Positions 7,071-16,345 of a DNA stretch of 64,000 nucleotides are shown one piece after another. The stretch comes from Bog-950 sp044225825 (GTDB lineage Bacteria > Bacteroidota > Bacteroidia > Chitinophagales > LD1), in assembly GCA_044225825.1 (NCBI GenBank), contig JBGAIB010000008.1:109162-173161 (forward strand), in the 5' to 3' direction. How positions within the stretch are numbered: the first letter of the stretch is position 1; each line of letters starts with the position of its first letter. A program made the position numbers and the translations under genes. The notes beneath the pieces were generated by a model, which made no database searches, had not been told where the DNA came from, and saw only the letters and a program-made list of their open reading frames with translations.

Positions 7071-9217
7071 TCGAACTTAACCACACGGAACTCCGTGCGG
7101 CGATTGATCATGTGTTCCTTTTCGGTGCAGGGCACCTCATTTACGCATTTGTTACGGATCTTCAGTTCGCCATAACCAATCGCTATCAGGCGGGTTTTAT
7201 CAATACCCTGGGCTGCAAGGTATTCCACGCAGGCATTCGCCCGGCGGGCGCTTAGCTCCAGGTTGTATTGCTCTTTGCCACGGCTATCGGTATGGGCGCT
7301 CAGTTCCACCTGCATATCGGGGAACAGCTTCATTACTTCCACTACTTTGTTCAAGCCCTTTGTAGCGCTGGCGTTGATAGCATAACTGTTGAGATCGAAG
7401 TAAACCAGCGGCAGGTCGAACACATATTTGCTATCGTAGTAGGTAAGCTGGGCGTTTTCGTTAAGTGTTTGCGATGGGGTAAAGCCCATGGTAGAGATCG
7501 TTTTCACGAACTTATCATACACCCCATCATTACCCGGCAGTTTCTTCACCACTTTTAAATCGTATTGCTGATCGCGGTACAGATCGAACTTCACCATACC
7601 ATTCGAATCGCTTTTAGCCTGCTGCACTTCGCCTGTTGCTTTGTTGATAAGGAAAGCGGTGGCACCTTCTATTTTGCCATCGTCCTTTTGGTTAATGGAA
7701 ATAGAAAGCGGTATATCGCCTTTAGGGTTCAGGTTAATAGCAAGAACATCGTTATGCAGTGCCTTTACATCCAACTGAAGGGTATCGGCGCCAAAGCCAT
7801 CGCGGGTGGTTTCAAGCATGTATTGTTTACCCGGCGCCAACTGCAGGCAGAAGGTTCCTTTCGTGTTGGTGCTGGCCTCGGTTTTAGAGCCATAGGCATC
7901 GATAGCAACCACATTTGCCCCGCTGATAACAGCTTTGGTTTTAGCATCGGCCACGGTACCGCAAATCGATTCTGTTTTTTTAAGGAAATGATACAGGTCA
8001 TCGCCACCCACGCCGCCATCGCGGTTAGAGGTAAAGAAACCTGCCCGAACGGTTTCGTCTGTAGCCAGGCCAAAGTCGTCGGCAGAAGTATTTACCGGTA
8101 TACCCAGGTTATAAACGCTGCCGAATTTGTTGCCGCTGGCTGTTGCCGCATAGATATCCAGGCCGCCTAATCCCACTTTGCAATCGGATGCATAATACAG
8201 GGTGCCGTCATCGGCAATGAAAGGGAACATTTCGGTGCCGGGTGTATTGATTTCTTTACCGAGGTTAACGGGTGCTTCCCAGGTAGCACCATTGCGCACG
8301 CTTACATATACATCGGTTTCGCCCAGGCCGCCGGGCATGTCGCTAACAAAGTAGAGTTTCCTGCCATCCTTTGATAAACTAGGATGGGCTGTGTTAAAAG
8401 TATTGCTGTTAAACGGAAGCGGTTGCACATTTACCCAGCCTTTTTTAGCATCCCAATCGGCGCGGTATAACCATAGTTTACGGTAGCCATCGGGACCTTT
8501 CTTTTTGTAAGTGCGGGTAAAGATGGCTTCCTTGCCATCGGTGCTGAACGTAGCAGGGCCATCGTTAAAGCGGCTGTTGATCTTGCCCTTCATTTTGCCG
8601 GGCACATTGTTGCCGCTGTCCTGCTTACCAACTACAAACACATCGTAATAGCCTCTGCCGCTGCGCATATCGGTTTGTTTAACACCGGCGCTTTCGCCAC
8701 GGTTGCTGGTAAAGGTTAACTGGCCTACCCAATACGCCGGCGACATTTCGGAGGCTTCGGTATTTTCAGGCGCGCTGGTTAGTTCCCAGGTATGGTTATC
8801 CTGCAGGAGCGGGGCGAGCTTTTTGGCAAAGTTGCGGAACTCCTCGCTGCGCTGGTCCTTAGGCGAGGCATCGGCAAAAGCCGTAAACACCGAATCGGCC
8901 TCGGTATATTTGCCGTTTACCACTAATACCTGACCGTAATAGAATTTGCTTAGCGGGGTAGTAAGCGGATTTGCCATCAGCAATTTGTAAATGGCTTCGG
9001 CGCTTTGGTAATCGCCGCTCAGGCGCAGGGCATTGCCCAGTTTTTCGAGGGCCACTATATTTTTAGGGTCGGCATCAACGGCCTTTTTGTAGATGGAGGC
9101 AGCCTTGGCGAATTTATAGGCGCCCATGGCTTTATCGCCGCGCTTTACGAGCTCCTGCCCGAAAGCAAGGGCCACACACAGCAGGGCACAACAGGTTAGG
9201 GTAAATTTATGCATCAT
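7067..9217 (-). CDS. PorE-like OmpA-family protein (TPR, PD40, CarboxypepD_reg, OmpA_C)
   Basis: A 716-residue protein in the domain order of PorE, the peptidoglycan-binding T9SS component. It has a signal peptide (1-20), TPR-like repeats (about 25-125), and a WD40-like PD40 propeller (about 165-410) with repeated blades such as FTSNRGESAG and LYFVSDMPGG. A carboxypeptidase-regulatory beta-sandwich follows (about 415-500), then a second Ig-like segment, and an OmpA C-terminal domain (about 600-716; ELSAHTDSRGKEQYNLELSA is the peptidoglycan-binding loop). It probably links an outer-membrane machine to the cell wall in the periplasm. A PorP/SprF gene lies 61 bp upstream on the same strand, the usual partnership. 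Bacteroidota genomes carry several paralogues, so it may not be the core PorE. Confidence 0.85.
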   Translation of the reverse strand: MMHKFTLTCCALLCVALAFGQELVKRGDKAMGAYKFAKAASIYKKAVDADPKNIVALEKLGNALRLSGDYQSAEAIYKLLMANPLTTPLSKFYYGQVLVVNGKYTEADSVFTAFADASPKDQRSEEFRNFAKKLAPLLQDNHTWELTSAPENTEASEMSPAYWVGQLTFTSNRGESAGVKQTDMRSGRGYYDVFVVGKQDSGNNVPGKMKGKINSRFNDGPATFSTDGKEAIFTRTYKKKGPDGYRKLWLYRADWDAKKGWVNVQPLPFNSNTFNTAHPSLSKDGRKLYFVSDMPGGLGETDVYVSVRNGATWEAPVNLGKEINTPGTEMFPFIADDGTLYYASDCKVGLGGLDIYAATASGNKFGSVYNLGIPVNTSADDFGLATDETVRAGFFTSNRDGGVGGDDLYHFLKKTESICGTVADAKTKAVISGANVVAIDAYGSKTEASTNTKGTFCLQLAPGKQYMLETTRDGFGADTLQLDVKALHNDVLAINLNPKGDIPLSISINQKDDGKIEGATAFLINKATGEVQQAKSDSNGMVKFDLYRDQQYDLKVVKKLPGNDGVYDKFVKTISTMGFTPSQTLNENAQLTYYDSKYVFDLPLVYFDLNSYAINASATKGLNKVVEVMKLFPDMQVELSAHTDSRGKEQYNLELSARRANACVEYLAAQGIDKTRLIAIGYGELKIRNKCVNEVPCTEKEHMINRRTEFRVVKFD

Positions 9218-9278
9218 CCTCTTGTATTTTGCGGGTTAACCTGCAGGGGTTATGCGGCTACACCCAATGTCCAACACT

Positions 9279-10229
9279 TTAAAAGTACTTAATATAACGC
9301 GGGCTTGTAACTTTACTGCGTTCAAAAGCCGCATCAAAACTTACCATTACCTCGTGCGAACCGCTGGTGAATTTGTTCATGCGCGATACGGTTAAGTCGT
9401 AGCAATAGCCAATGCGCAATTGTTTGGTAACCGCAAAAGCCGCCAGAAAGTTATACGAGTCCAGCAGGCGGTAAGCCGCGCCCACCCAAACCCTGTCGAT
9501 AAAAATAAAGGTGGCGTTAAAGTCGGCCGTTACCGGCGCATTAACAGGTACGTATTTAAGCATTACACTGGGCATAAACTTTACCTTTTGGCCGATGTTG
9601 AATACATAACCGGCAGTAGCCACCAGATGATAATATTGACGGGAAACCGAAGCGGATGTTTCGTAAAGCTTCATCTTTCCATCCAAACGGTTCAATAATA
9701 ACTTAGGAAGCGATACGCCGACAAAGAAACGGTCGGAATAGGCATAAATACCAAAGCCGACGTTTGGCAACCAGCGGCGCTGGTTATTGCCTATAAAGTT
9801 AGGGTCGTTAGCCTCGGTGGTTTGCACCTGGTCCAGATCGGCGCGGTAGTTGGTGAAACCTGCCGAAAGACCAAAACTAAGTTTGATATCCTTCTTTTTA
9901 CCCAAAAACAAACGGTAAGCAAAGCTGGCTTCCACGGTATTGGTTTTGGTTACACCGATTTTATCGAAGGTATAGATTAAGCCGAGGGCTATGTGTTGGT
10001 TAGGAAGCGGCGAGTGAATGGCTACCGAAGCTGTTTGCGGCTGGCCCGGCACCTTTACCCATTGATGGCGGTAAATGGCCATTGCACTTAGTACATCGTG
10101 GCTGCCGGTGTAGCCGGGGTTTAAATACAGGCCGTTGAAACGATACATGCTGTATTGGGCCTCCTGCTGACTGTACGCAGTGAGTATGCCAACAACACTA
10201 AGTAAAATGAGAAGTAAAGGTTTTCTCAT
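9279..10229 (-). CDS. PorP/SprF family type IX secretion membrane protein
   Basis: 316 residues with a signal peptide (1-20) and an outer-membrane beta-barrel of the PorP/SprF family. The hallmark N-terminus QEAQYSMYRFNGLYLNPGYTG is present. The rest is alternating strands (LRIGYCYDLTVSRMNKF near the end) finishing in a C-terminal strand with terminal Phe. PorP/SprF proteins help secrete or anchor particular T9SS cargo, especially large type B cargo, and are typically encoded next to a PorE/OmpA protein as here. Confidence 0.9.
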   Translation of the reverse strand: MRKPLLLILLSVVGILTAYSQQEAQYSMYRFNGLYLNPGYTGSHDVLSAMAIYRHQWVKVPGQPQTASVAIHSPLPNQHIALGLIYTFDKIGVTKTNTVEASFAYRLFLGKKKDIKLSFGLSAGFTNYRADLDQVQTTEANDPNFIGNNQRRWLPNVGFGIYAYSDRFFVGVSLPKLLLNRLDGKMKLYETSASVSRQYYHLVATAGYVFNIGQKVKFMPSVMLKYVPVNAPVTADFNATFIFIDRVWVGAAYRLLDSYNFLAAFAVTKQLRIGYCYDLTVSRMNKFTSGSHEVMVSFDAAFERSKVTSPRYIKYF

Positions 10230-10247
10230 GCCGGGGATTTAACCCAA

Positions 10248-10255
10248 CAAAGATA
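10248..10255 (-). promoter_or_regulatory. Bacteroidota -7 element TATCTTTG (minus strand)
   Basis: Read on the minus strand this is TATCTTTG, a perfect TAnnTTTG match, 19-26 bp upstream of the PorP/SprF start codon. It would drive the PorP-PorE pair. The -33 element is not at ideal spacing. Confidence 0.5.
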
Positions 10256-10323
10256 AATTTAGCTTAGTACCAACGGTAACAAATTATGCACCGGCGAAAG
10301 GGGATGGAACAGATGAAGGAGGA

Positions 10324-11139
10324 CTAATATTGCTCGTCCTTATTCGGGAAATTGCGGCCTTTTACGTCGTCTACATACTGCTTAACGGCGTTCTGCACTT
10401 CGTCGTACAGGTTCAGGTAGCGGCGCAGGAAACGAGGCTTAAATTCCTTGGTAATGCCCAGCATATCGTGCGATACCAATACCTGTCCATCGGTGCCGGG
10501 GCCTGCTCCGATGCCAATGGTAGGTATGTGCAGTTTTTCGGAAACTATAGTGGCGAGGTTGGCCGGTATTTTTTCAAGCACGATGGCAAAGCAACCGCTC
10601 TTTTCGAGCAGGATGGCATCGTCAATCAACTTTTGAGCTTCAGCCTCTTCCTTGGCGCGAACAGTGTAAGTGCCGAATTTATAGATGCTCTGTGGTGTTA
10701 AACCTAAGTGACCCATTACCGGGATACCGGCAGTGAGGATACGCTCCACGCTCTCGCGGATTTCGGAACCGCCTTCCATTTTTACCGCATGCGCGCCTGA
10801 TTCCTTCATGATACGGATAGCAGATTCCAGGGCCATGCGTGAATTACCCTGGTAGGTACCAAAGGGCAGATCGACTACTACCAGTGCCCGGGTTACGCCC
10901 CGCACTACCGCCGAAGCGTGGTAGATCATTTGGTCGAGCGTAATAGGCAGCGTTGTTTCATGACCCGCCATTACGTTACTGGCGCTATCGCCTACCAGTA
11001 TTACATCAATACCGGCACTGTCAATAATGCGCGCCATCGAAAAATCGTAAGCGGTGAGCATACTGATGCGTTCGCCCTGTTCTTTAAACTCCTGCAGGGT
11101 ATGGGTGGTAATGCGCTTAATTTCCTTGTGTACCGACAT
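10324..11139 (-). CDS. panB: 3-methyl-2-oxobutanoate hydroxymethyltransferase
   Basis: 271 residues, the normal length for PanB. It has the TIM-barrel signatures of the family: ISMLTAYDFSMARIIDSAGID near the N-terminus, LVGDSASNVMAGHETTLP with the metal-binding Asp, KMEGGSE, and GHLGLTPQS. GIGAGPGTDGQVLVSHDMLG follows in the second half. It adds a hydroxymethyl group from methylene-tetrahydrofolate to ketoisovalerate, the first committed step of pantothenate and thus coenzyme A synthesis. It lies 69 bp downstream of a beta-oxidation operon on the same strand, which would link CoA supply with CoA use, though this may be coincidence. Confidence 0.95.
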   Translation of the reverse strand: MSVHKEIKRITTHTLQEFKEQGERISMLTAYDFSMARIIDSAGIDVILVGDSASNVMAGHETTLPITLDQMIYHASAVVRGVTRALVVVDLPFGTYQGNSRMALESAIRIMKESGAHAVKMEGGSEIRESVERILTAGIPVMGHLGLTPQSIYKFGTYTVRAKEEAEAQKLIDDAILLEKSGCFAIVLEKIPANLATIVSEKLHIPTIGIGAGPGTDGQVLVSHDMLGITKEFKPRFLRRYLNLYDEVQNAVKQYVDDVKGRNFPNKDEQY

Positions 11140-11208
11140 AATGGGGATTATACCGCAAAGGTCATTTTTACCTGCGGAAAAACAAATAGCCCTGAAAAAA
11201 GATGCTGC

Positions 11209-13353
11209 TTAGAACGTTTTGCCTTCGGCCGCCATCTGCTCCAACAGGGCGGGCACTGCAAAGCGTTCGCCGTATTGTTGATGTAATTCCTTTGCGCGGG
11301 CAATAAATGCCGGCAGTCCGTAATCGTTTATAAACTGCAGGGTACCGCCTTTAAACGGCGCAAAGCCCCAACCGAATATGGAACCAATGTTAGCATCGGG
11401 GATATTACGAACTACGTTCTCCTGTAAACAGCGAACGGTTTCAATTACCTGAATAAACATCATACGGTCAATCATATCCTGTGCCTGTTTGCTGCCGGCA
11501 AGCACCGGTTGATTGCCGGAACCAAACAACTCCTGTAAACCCGGCCACAGGAACTTTTTACCGCCATCTTTCGGATATTCGTAGAAGCCTGCACCGGCTG
11601 CCTTACCCGCACGTTTCAGGTTCAGCATTTTTTCAGCAACGTCGTACGCACTGTGCGAAGGGGCCGTTTTACCTTCAGCGGCCAAATCCTCGATGGTTTG
11701 TTTGCGAATATGTGCTAATAAGGAGAGCGATACTTCATCGGTTAAAGCTAAAGGACCAACCGGCATACCAGCCTGTAAACCGGCGGCTTCAATAGCGCGG
11801 GCGTTGTTGCCTTCGCCCAACAGCGACATACCTTCCAACACATACGTAGCAAATACACGCGAAGTGTAGAAGCCACGGGAGTCGTTCACTACGATCGGCG
11901 TTTTTTTAATGGCCTTTACAAAATCGAACGAGCGGGCAAGTGTTTCGTCGCTGGTTTCTTTGCCAACTATAATTTCAACCAACGGCATTTTATCGGCCGG
12001 TGAGAAGAAGTGCAGGCCAATAAAGTTTTTAGGCCGCATCGACTTCTCCGCCAAACCGGTGATAGGTAAGGTAGAAGTATTGGATGCAAAAATGGCTGTT
12101 GGTTCCTGTTGCTCTTCCGCTTCTTTAGTAACACGTGCTTTTAGACCACGGTCCTCGGTAACTGCTTCAATAATTAAATCGCAGCCTTTCAGGTCTTCGG
12201 CTTTGGTGGTAGCAAGAATGCGGTTCAGCACTTCATCGGCTTTCTCCTTCGTCATTTTGCCTTTGCTAACGCGTTTCTTCAACAGGTTTTCGGAATAGGC
12301 TTTGCCTTTGGCTACAGCTTCTTCGCTTACATCCTTCAGCACACATTCCATACCGCTGATGGCGATACAGTAAGCAATACCCTGGCCCATCATACCGGCA
12401 CCCAGCACACCTACCTTTTTAAACACGCCTTTAACATCCGTTTTAGGACGCGAGTTGCCGGCATTGATGGCGTTGAGTTGAGTCCAGAACACTTTGATCA
12501 TGTTATGGGCCACCTTGCCTGTGGCAAGCTTGGCGAAGTAGCGGCTTTCAATGCGCGATGCGGTTTCGAAATCTACAATAGCACCTTCTACCGCAGTACT
12601 CATAATAGCCAGCGGAGCAGGGTAATTGTTATGCGTTTTTTTAGCCAGCATAGCCGGGGCAACAGGTAATACCTGTGCAACCTTTGGCTGCGTTGGAGTA
12701 CCACCGGGCATTTTGTAATCCTTGGCATCCCAGGGCTGTATTGCTGATTTGTTGGCTACAATCCATGCTTTGGCTTTAGCCAGTAAATCGTTGCCGTCGG
12801 CGGCTAATTCGTGTATGAGGCCGGCACCGAGCGCCTCCTGCGGACTCACTTTTTTGCCTTCGGTTAAAAAAGGCAGCGAAGGCTGCAAGCCCAGCAAACG
12901 TACCAGGCGCGTAACACCGCCTCCACCTGGCATCAAACCCAGGGTTACTTCGGGCAAGCCGAGTTGAATTTTAGGATTATCAATTACAATACGGCGATGG
13001 CAAGCCAGCGTTAATTCAAAACCACCTCCCAGCGCAGTGCCGTTAATGGCGGCCACAACCGGTTTGCCTTGTGTTTCTAAATAACGAAAGGCTTCTTTCA
13101 GCATTTGACCGCGGTCGAAGAATTTCTTTGCATCGTTTTCACGAAACATTTCATCAATGTCGGCACCGGCCATAAAGGTATCCTTGGCAGAAGTAATTAT
13201 TATACCGGTTATGCTGTCCTTTTCCTGTTGCAAACGTGCTATGGTTTCGCGCAACACATCGCCAAAGGCCAGATTAATGAGGTTGGCGCTTCTTCCGGGA
13301 TTATCGAGCGTAAGGGTAACGATACCACTTTCGTCTTTTGTATAATTTATCAT
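11209..13353 (-). CDS. fadJ: fatty acid oxidation complex alpha subunit: enoyl-CoA hydratase / 3-hydroxyacyl-CoA dehydrogenase
   Basis: A 714-residue bifunctional enzyme. The crotonase domain occupies about residues 1-200 (AGADIDEMF and INGTALGGGFELTLACHRR supply the oxyanion hole; GLPEVTLGLMPGGGGVTRL holds the active-site Glu region). After a linker comes the NAD-binding 3-hydroxyacyl-CoA dehydrogenase domain (VGVLGAGMMGQGIAYC, about 310-330). The catalytic His follows in GLHFFSPADKMPLVE, and two C-terminal helical dehydrogenase domains close the protein. It carries out the second and third steps of beta-oxidation. It sits 31 bp after the thiolase and behind a TetR regulator. FadB and FadJ types cannot be separated with certainty by eye. 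Confidence 0.93.
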   Translation of the reverse strand: MINYTKDESGIVTLTLDNPGRSANLINLAFGDVLRETIARLQQEKDSITGIIITSAKDTFMAGADIDEMFRENDAKKFFDRGQMLKEAFRYLETQGKPVVAAINGTALGGGFELTLACHRRIVIDNPKIQLGLPEVTLGLMPGGGGVTRLVRLLGLQPSLPFLTEGKKVSPQEALGAGLIHELAADGNDLLAKAKAWIVANKSAIQPWDAKDYKMPGGTPTQPKVAQVLPVAPAMLAKKTHNNYPAPLAIMSTAVEGAIVDFETASRIESRYFAKLATGKVAHNMIKVFWTQLNAINAGNSRPKTDVKGVFKKVGVLGAGMMGQGIAYCIAISGMECVLKDVSEEAVAKGKAYSENLLKKRVSKGKMTKEKADEVLNRILATTKAEDLKGCDLIIEAVTEDRGLKARVTKEAEEQQEPTAIFASNTSTLPITGLAEKSMRPKNFIGLHFFSPADKMPLVEIIVGKETSDETLARSFDFVKAIKKTPIVVNDSRGFYTSRVFATYVLEGMSLLGEGNNARAIEAAGLQAGMPVGPLALTDEVSLSLLAHIRKQTIEDLAAEGKTAPSHSAYDVAEKMLNLKRAGKAAGAGFYEYPKDGGKKFLWPGLQELFGSGNQPVLAGSKQAQDMIDRMMFIQVIETVRCLQENVVRNIPDANIGSIFGWGFAPFKGGTLQFINDYGLPAFIARAKELHQQYGERFAVPALLEQMAAEGKTF

Positions 13354-13384
13354 GATAATTTTCTTAATCTGTTTTTAAATGCCT

Positions 13385-14593
13385 TTATACTCTCTCAATA
13401 ATAGTGGCTACGCCCATACCACCGCCTACGCAAAGCGTAATCAGTCCGGTTGTTTTGTTGGTACGCTCTAATTCATCTAACACAGTGCCCACCAGCATGC
13501 AGCCTGTAGCACCCAGCGGGTGACCGAGGGCAATGGCACCGCCGTTTACGTTCAGCACCTCGTCGCTGATGTCCATCTCGCGCTGGAATTTGAGCACGGC
13601 GCTGGCAAAGGCTTCATTCATTTCCCACAGGTCAATATCTTTAGTGGTCATGCCGGCAAGCTTTAATGCTTTGCGTGCACTTGGTGCAGGGCCGGTTAGC
13701 ATAATAGTAGGTTCATCGGAAGTTACTGCACCTGCTACGATACGGGCACGTGGCTTAAGACCTAACTTCTCTCCCATTTCCCTGCTGCCCACCAAGGCTA
13801 TAGCGGCACCGTCCACAATACCTGAAGAGTTGCCGGGTGTATGTACGTGGTTAATGTTCTCTACCGACATATACTTGAGCATGGCTACCGCATCGAAACC
13901 AAATTCGCCGGGCATGGCAAAGGAAGGATTCAATTGGCGCATGGCTTCCATAGAGGCATCTTCGCGTACGGTTTCATCAAAATCGAGAATGGTTAATCCG
14001 TTTTGGTCGGTAACGGGTATAATGCTCTTTTTGAAGTAGCCATTTTTGCGGGCTGCTGCTGCACGTTGATGCGAGCGTAATGCATAGCTATCTACCGTAT
14101 CGCGGCTAAAGCCCTCCAGCGTAGCAATTAAATCGGCCGAAATACCCTGTGGAATAAAACCAAGAGCGCTGTTTACAGCAGGGTCCAGATACCAGCAACC
14201 ACCATCGCTGCCCATGGGCACGCGGCTCATGCTTTCTACACCACCTGCCACTACCAGGCTTTCCCAACCGCTGCGTATTTTCATTGCAGCCAGGTTAATA
14301 GCTTCCAGCCCTGAGGAGCAGAAACGGTTGATCTGCATACCACCGGAACTCATATCCCATCCGGCATACACCGGTGCGAACTTGGCAATATCGCCGCCCT
14401 GTTCACCAATAGGAGTAACACAACCCAGCACCACATCATCTACCAATGCAGTATCAAATTGCTTGTTGCGCTCATAAACTGCTTTAAACAGGGGCACCAG
14501 CAGGTCAATGGCTTTTACCTCGTGAAGTGTGCCGGTTTTCTTGCCCCGGCCCCTCGGTGTACGCACCGCATCAAAAATATACGCTTCTTTCAT
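13385..14593 (-). CDS. fadI: acetyl-CoA C-acyltransferase (3-ketoacyl-CoA thiolase)
   Basis: 402 residues with the full thiolase fold. The acyl-accepting Cys is at about residue 92 in NRFCSSGLEAIN. The conserved NEAFA, GGAIALGHPLGATG (catalytic His) and LCVGGGMG (second Cys) motifs lie in the C-terminal half. It cleaves 3-ketoacyl-CoA to acetyl-CoA and a shortened acyl-CoA, the last step of beta-oxidation. It lies between the TetR regulator (32 bp upstream) and the hydratase/dehydrogenase (31 bp downstream), which makes a compact operon. Confidence 0.94.
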   Translation of the reverse strand: MKEAYIFDAVRTPRGRGKKTGTLHEVKAIDLLVPLFKAVYERNKQFDTALVDDVVLGCVTPIGEQGGDIAKFAPVYAGWDMSSGGMQINRFCSSGLEAINLAAMKIRSGWESLVVAGGVESMSRVPMGSDGGCWYLDPAVNSALGFIPQGISADLIATLEGFSRDTVDSYALRSHQRAAAARKNGYFKKSIIPVTDQNGLTILDFDETVREDASMEAMRQLNPSFAMPGEFGFDAVAMLKYMSVENINHVHTPGNSSGIVDGAAIALVGSREMGEKLGLKPRARIVAGAVTSDEPTIMLTGPAPSARKALKLAGMTTKDIDLWEMNEAFASAVLKFQREMDISDEVLNVNGGAIALGHPLGATGCMLVGTVLDELERTNKTTGLITLCVGGGMGVATIIERV

Positions 14594-14625
14594 ATTACAA
14601 TTTTCAGCCTTACGGCAGGTTTATG

Positions 14626-15222
14626 TTAATGCGGATGCTGGTTTTCAATCAGCACTCCGTTCAATATCAGTTTAGCAAACATGGCGGCCACCTGCTCTAC
14701 GGTATAGCCATCGGTTTTACGGTACCAGCGGTAGGTGCCGTTGAGCATGCCGAAAATGCCTTTCACCACAATTTTATAATCGGTGTCTTCGCGGAACTCG
14801 CCACATTTAACGCCATCGTGAAACACCTGCAGCCAGCCGTTTTCGTACTCCTTTAATAAAGCACGGGTATCTTTTTGAGAAGTCTTCCGGATCAGCTCCG
14901 AAGCTTCGCTCATAAATATCCCGAAGGCATCAATGTTATCATGAAACAGGCGCAGGTGGCTTTCGAGGCACAAGCGGATCTTTTCGGAAGGTTTGTGGGA
15001 GGTGTTATAGATCTGGTTCATTAACTCCACGCTCTTCTCCAGTATATCCTCTACCAGCCCGCGCAGTAAATCCTCCTTGGTGCTGATGTAGTAATACAAG
15101 GACCCTTTCTGCATGCCCAGCGCATCGGCAATATCCTGAATACGCGTGGCATGGTACCCCTTGATGCGGAATACCCGGGCAGCAGCTTTTAATATCTCGG
15201 CTTTTTTGGTGTCGCGTTTCAT
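14626..15222 (-). CDS. TetR/AcrR family regulator, probable regulator of the beta-oxidation operon
   Basis: 198 residues from the ATG at 15222. A frame start 45 bp upstream would add residues absent from the family, whereas MKRDTKKAEILKAAARVF is a typical TetR opening. The N-terminal HTH is clear (GYHATRIQDIADALGMQKGS, then LYYYISTKEDLL). The C-terminal ligand domain is helical and resembles the TetR_C group found with acyl-CoA-responsive FadR-type repressors. It is the first gene of the thiolase-hydratase operon, so autoregulation and control by acyl-CoA are likely but inferred. Confidence 0.85.
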   Translation of the reverse strand: MKRDTKKAEILKAAARVFRIKGYHATRIQDIADALGMQKGSLYYYISTKEDLLRGLVEDILEKSVELMNQIYNTSHKPSEKIRLCLESHLRLFHDNIDAFGIFMSEASELIRKTSQKDTRALLKEYENGWLQVFHDGVKCGEFREDTDYKIVVKGIFGMLNGTYRWYRKTDGYTVEQVAAMFAKLILNGVLIENQHPH

Positions 15223-15288
15223 GCGCGTGTGTCGGCACAAACATAACAGGCTGTACCGCAAATTCAAACAGTTGTTTGAATTATCTCC

Positions 15289-16275
15289 TTACTCCATTTT
15301 GCGCCTGGCCATTTTAGGATCAAAAACCCCGGCGGTATATAAATAGCCTTTGTAGATTATAGCGGTTGAACCGGCGCTCAATTGTGCCCCATTATCGTAG
15401 TACACCACTTCGGTTTTGTGCGTGGCTGGATCGATACGGTAAACCGTAGTAGGTGAATTTTTTTCAGGGTGCTTCATATGCTTTAGAAAGGCCCCAAAGC
15501 GCAGGTGGCAAACCGTAAGCAGGTTAGGGCCATCAAACCGGATATTATCAGGACCATGTACCGTAGCCAGTTCAATCTTATTGGTCATTTTACCGTTGGC
15601 AAAGTCGAACTGCCAGATTTTGTTTTGACGGGTACTGGCCAGATACACCTTGCCGTTACGATTGGTAATACCATTGGTGTAGCAAAACTTTTCGGCGGCT
15701 ACCGAACAAGATTTGCCATCCCAGAATACGATCTGGGCCTTTTTCATCATAAAAAGTACTTCCCAAATGTTGCCTGCTTTTTTGGCATCGTTACTTACCA
15801 ACAGCGTTCCATCGCTAAAACCTGTAACGGCATTGGGCGATGAAATGAGCGGGTCGGTTATTTTTTGCAGAAAGTATAGCGTATCCTTTTTAACCAGGTA
15901 GCGCAGAATGGAGTTCTCTTTTGCTTCGTGGTAATGGTTCACCACCAATAAAATCAAAGAGTCTTTTACCTGTACCAGATCAATGCCATGCGGATTGAAA
16001 TGCAGGTCAGCAGGCTCATAACGTTTGAGGGGTTTTACCTCGGCAGTCAGCAGGTTGTAGCTGTTAATCTCGGCGTAATCAGGTTCTCCTTTCCGGCGGC
16101 TGTTGCAACTAATAAGCAAGCGCGGTTCTTTCCAACTGATCTCGTCCAGCACCATATCCTCGGGGCCGTAGCCTACTTTAATAATTTCATCCTTCGCCTG
16201 CTTTTCGATAGGCAGTTTAACGCAGGAAGTGAATAGTGCGGTACACGCAAGGGTTATAAACAGTTGAAATCTCAT
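15289..16275 (-). CDS. paraoxonase/arylesterase-like six-bladed propeller lipoprotein
   Basis: 328 residues. A short signal ending in LFTSC gives a likely lipoprotein Cys at residue 18. The rest matches the paraoxonase (PON) layout. GPEDM (E39, D40) corresponds to the calcium-binding ED pair, FNPHGID (H97) to the PHGI His, and LLVVNHYHE (H114) to the second active-site His. SPNAV (N148), YTNGIT (N201) and GPDNI (D243, N244) match the remaining calcium ligands. The end, GSTAIIYKGYLYTAGVF, also matches the PON C-terminus. PON enzymes hydrolyse lactones, including acyl-homoserine lactones, and aryl esters. All key residues are present, so activity is plausible. The position between a fatty-acid operon and an acylase is notable. 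Substrate unknown. Confidence 0.8.
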   Translation of the reverse strand: MRFQLFITLACTALFTSCVKLPIEKQAKDEIIKVGYGPEDMVLDEISWKEPRLLISCNSRRKGEPDYAEINSYNLLTAEVKPLKRYEPADLHFNPHGIDLVQVKDSLILLVVNHYHEAKENSILRYLVKKDTLYFLQKITDPLISSPNAVTGFSDGTLLVSNDAKKAGNIWEVLFMMKKAQIVFWDGKSCSVAAEKFCYTNGITNRNGKVYLASTRQNKIWQFDFANGKMTNKIELATVHGPDNIRFDGPNLLTVCHLRFGAFLKHMKHPEKNSPTTVYRIDPATHKTEVVYYDNGAQLSAGSTAIIYKGYLYTAGVFDPKMARRKME

Positions 16276-16345
16276 ACGCCGGCATAATTAAAACTTTCGG
16301 CACATTTGTGCCAATAGCATTTAAAGCTACCACCAATTGGGTGTA

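Noticed and set aside
7565..8170. 201-codon plus-strand frame inside the PorE-like gene
   Set aside because: It is an antisense shadow of a strongly supported gene with OmpA and PD40 domains.
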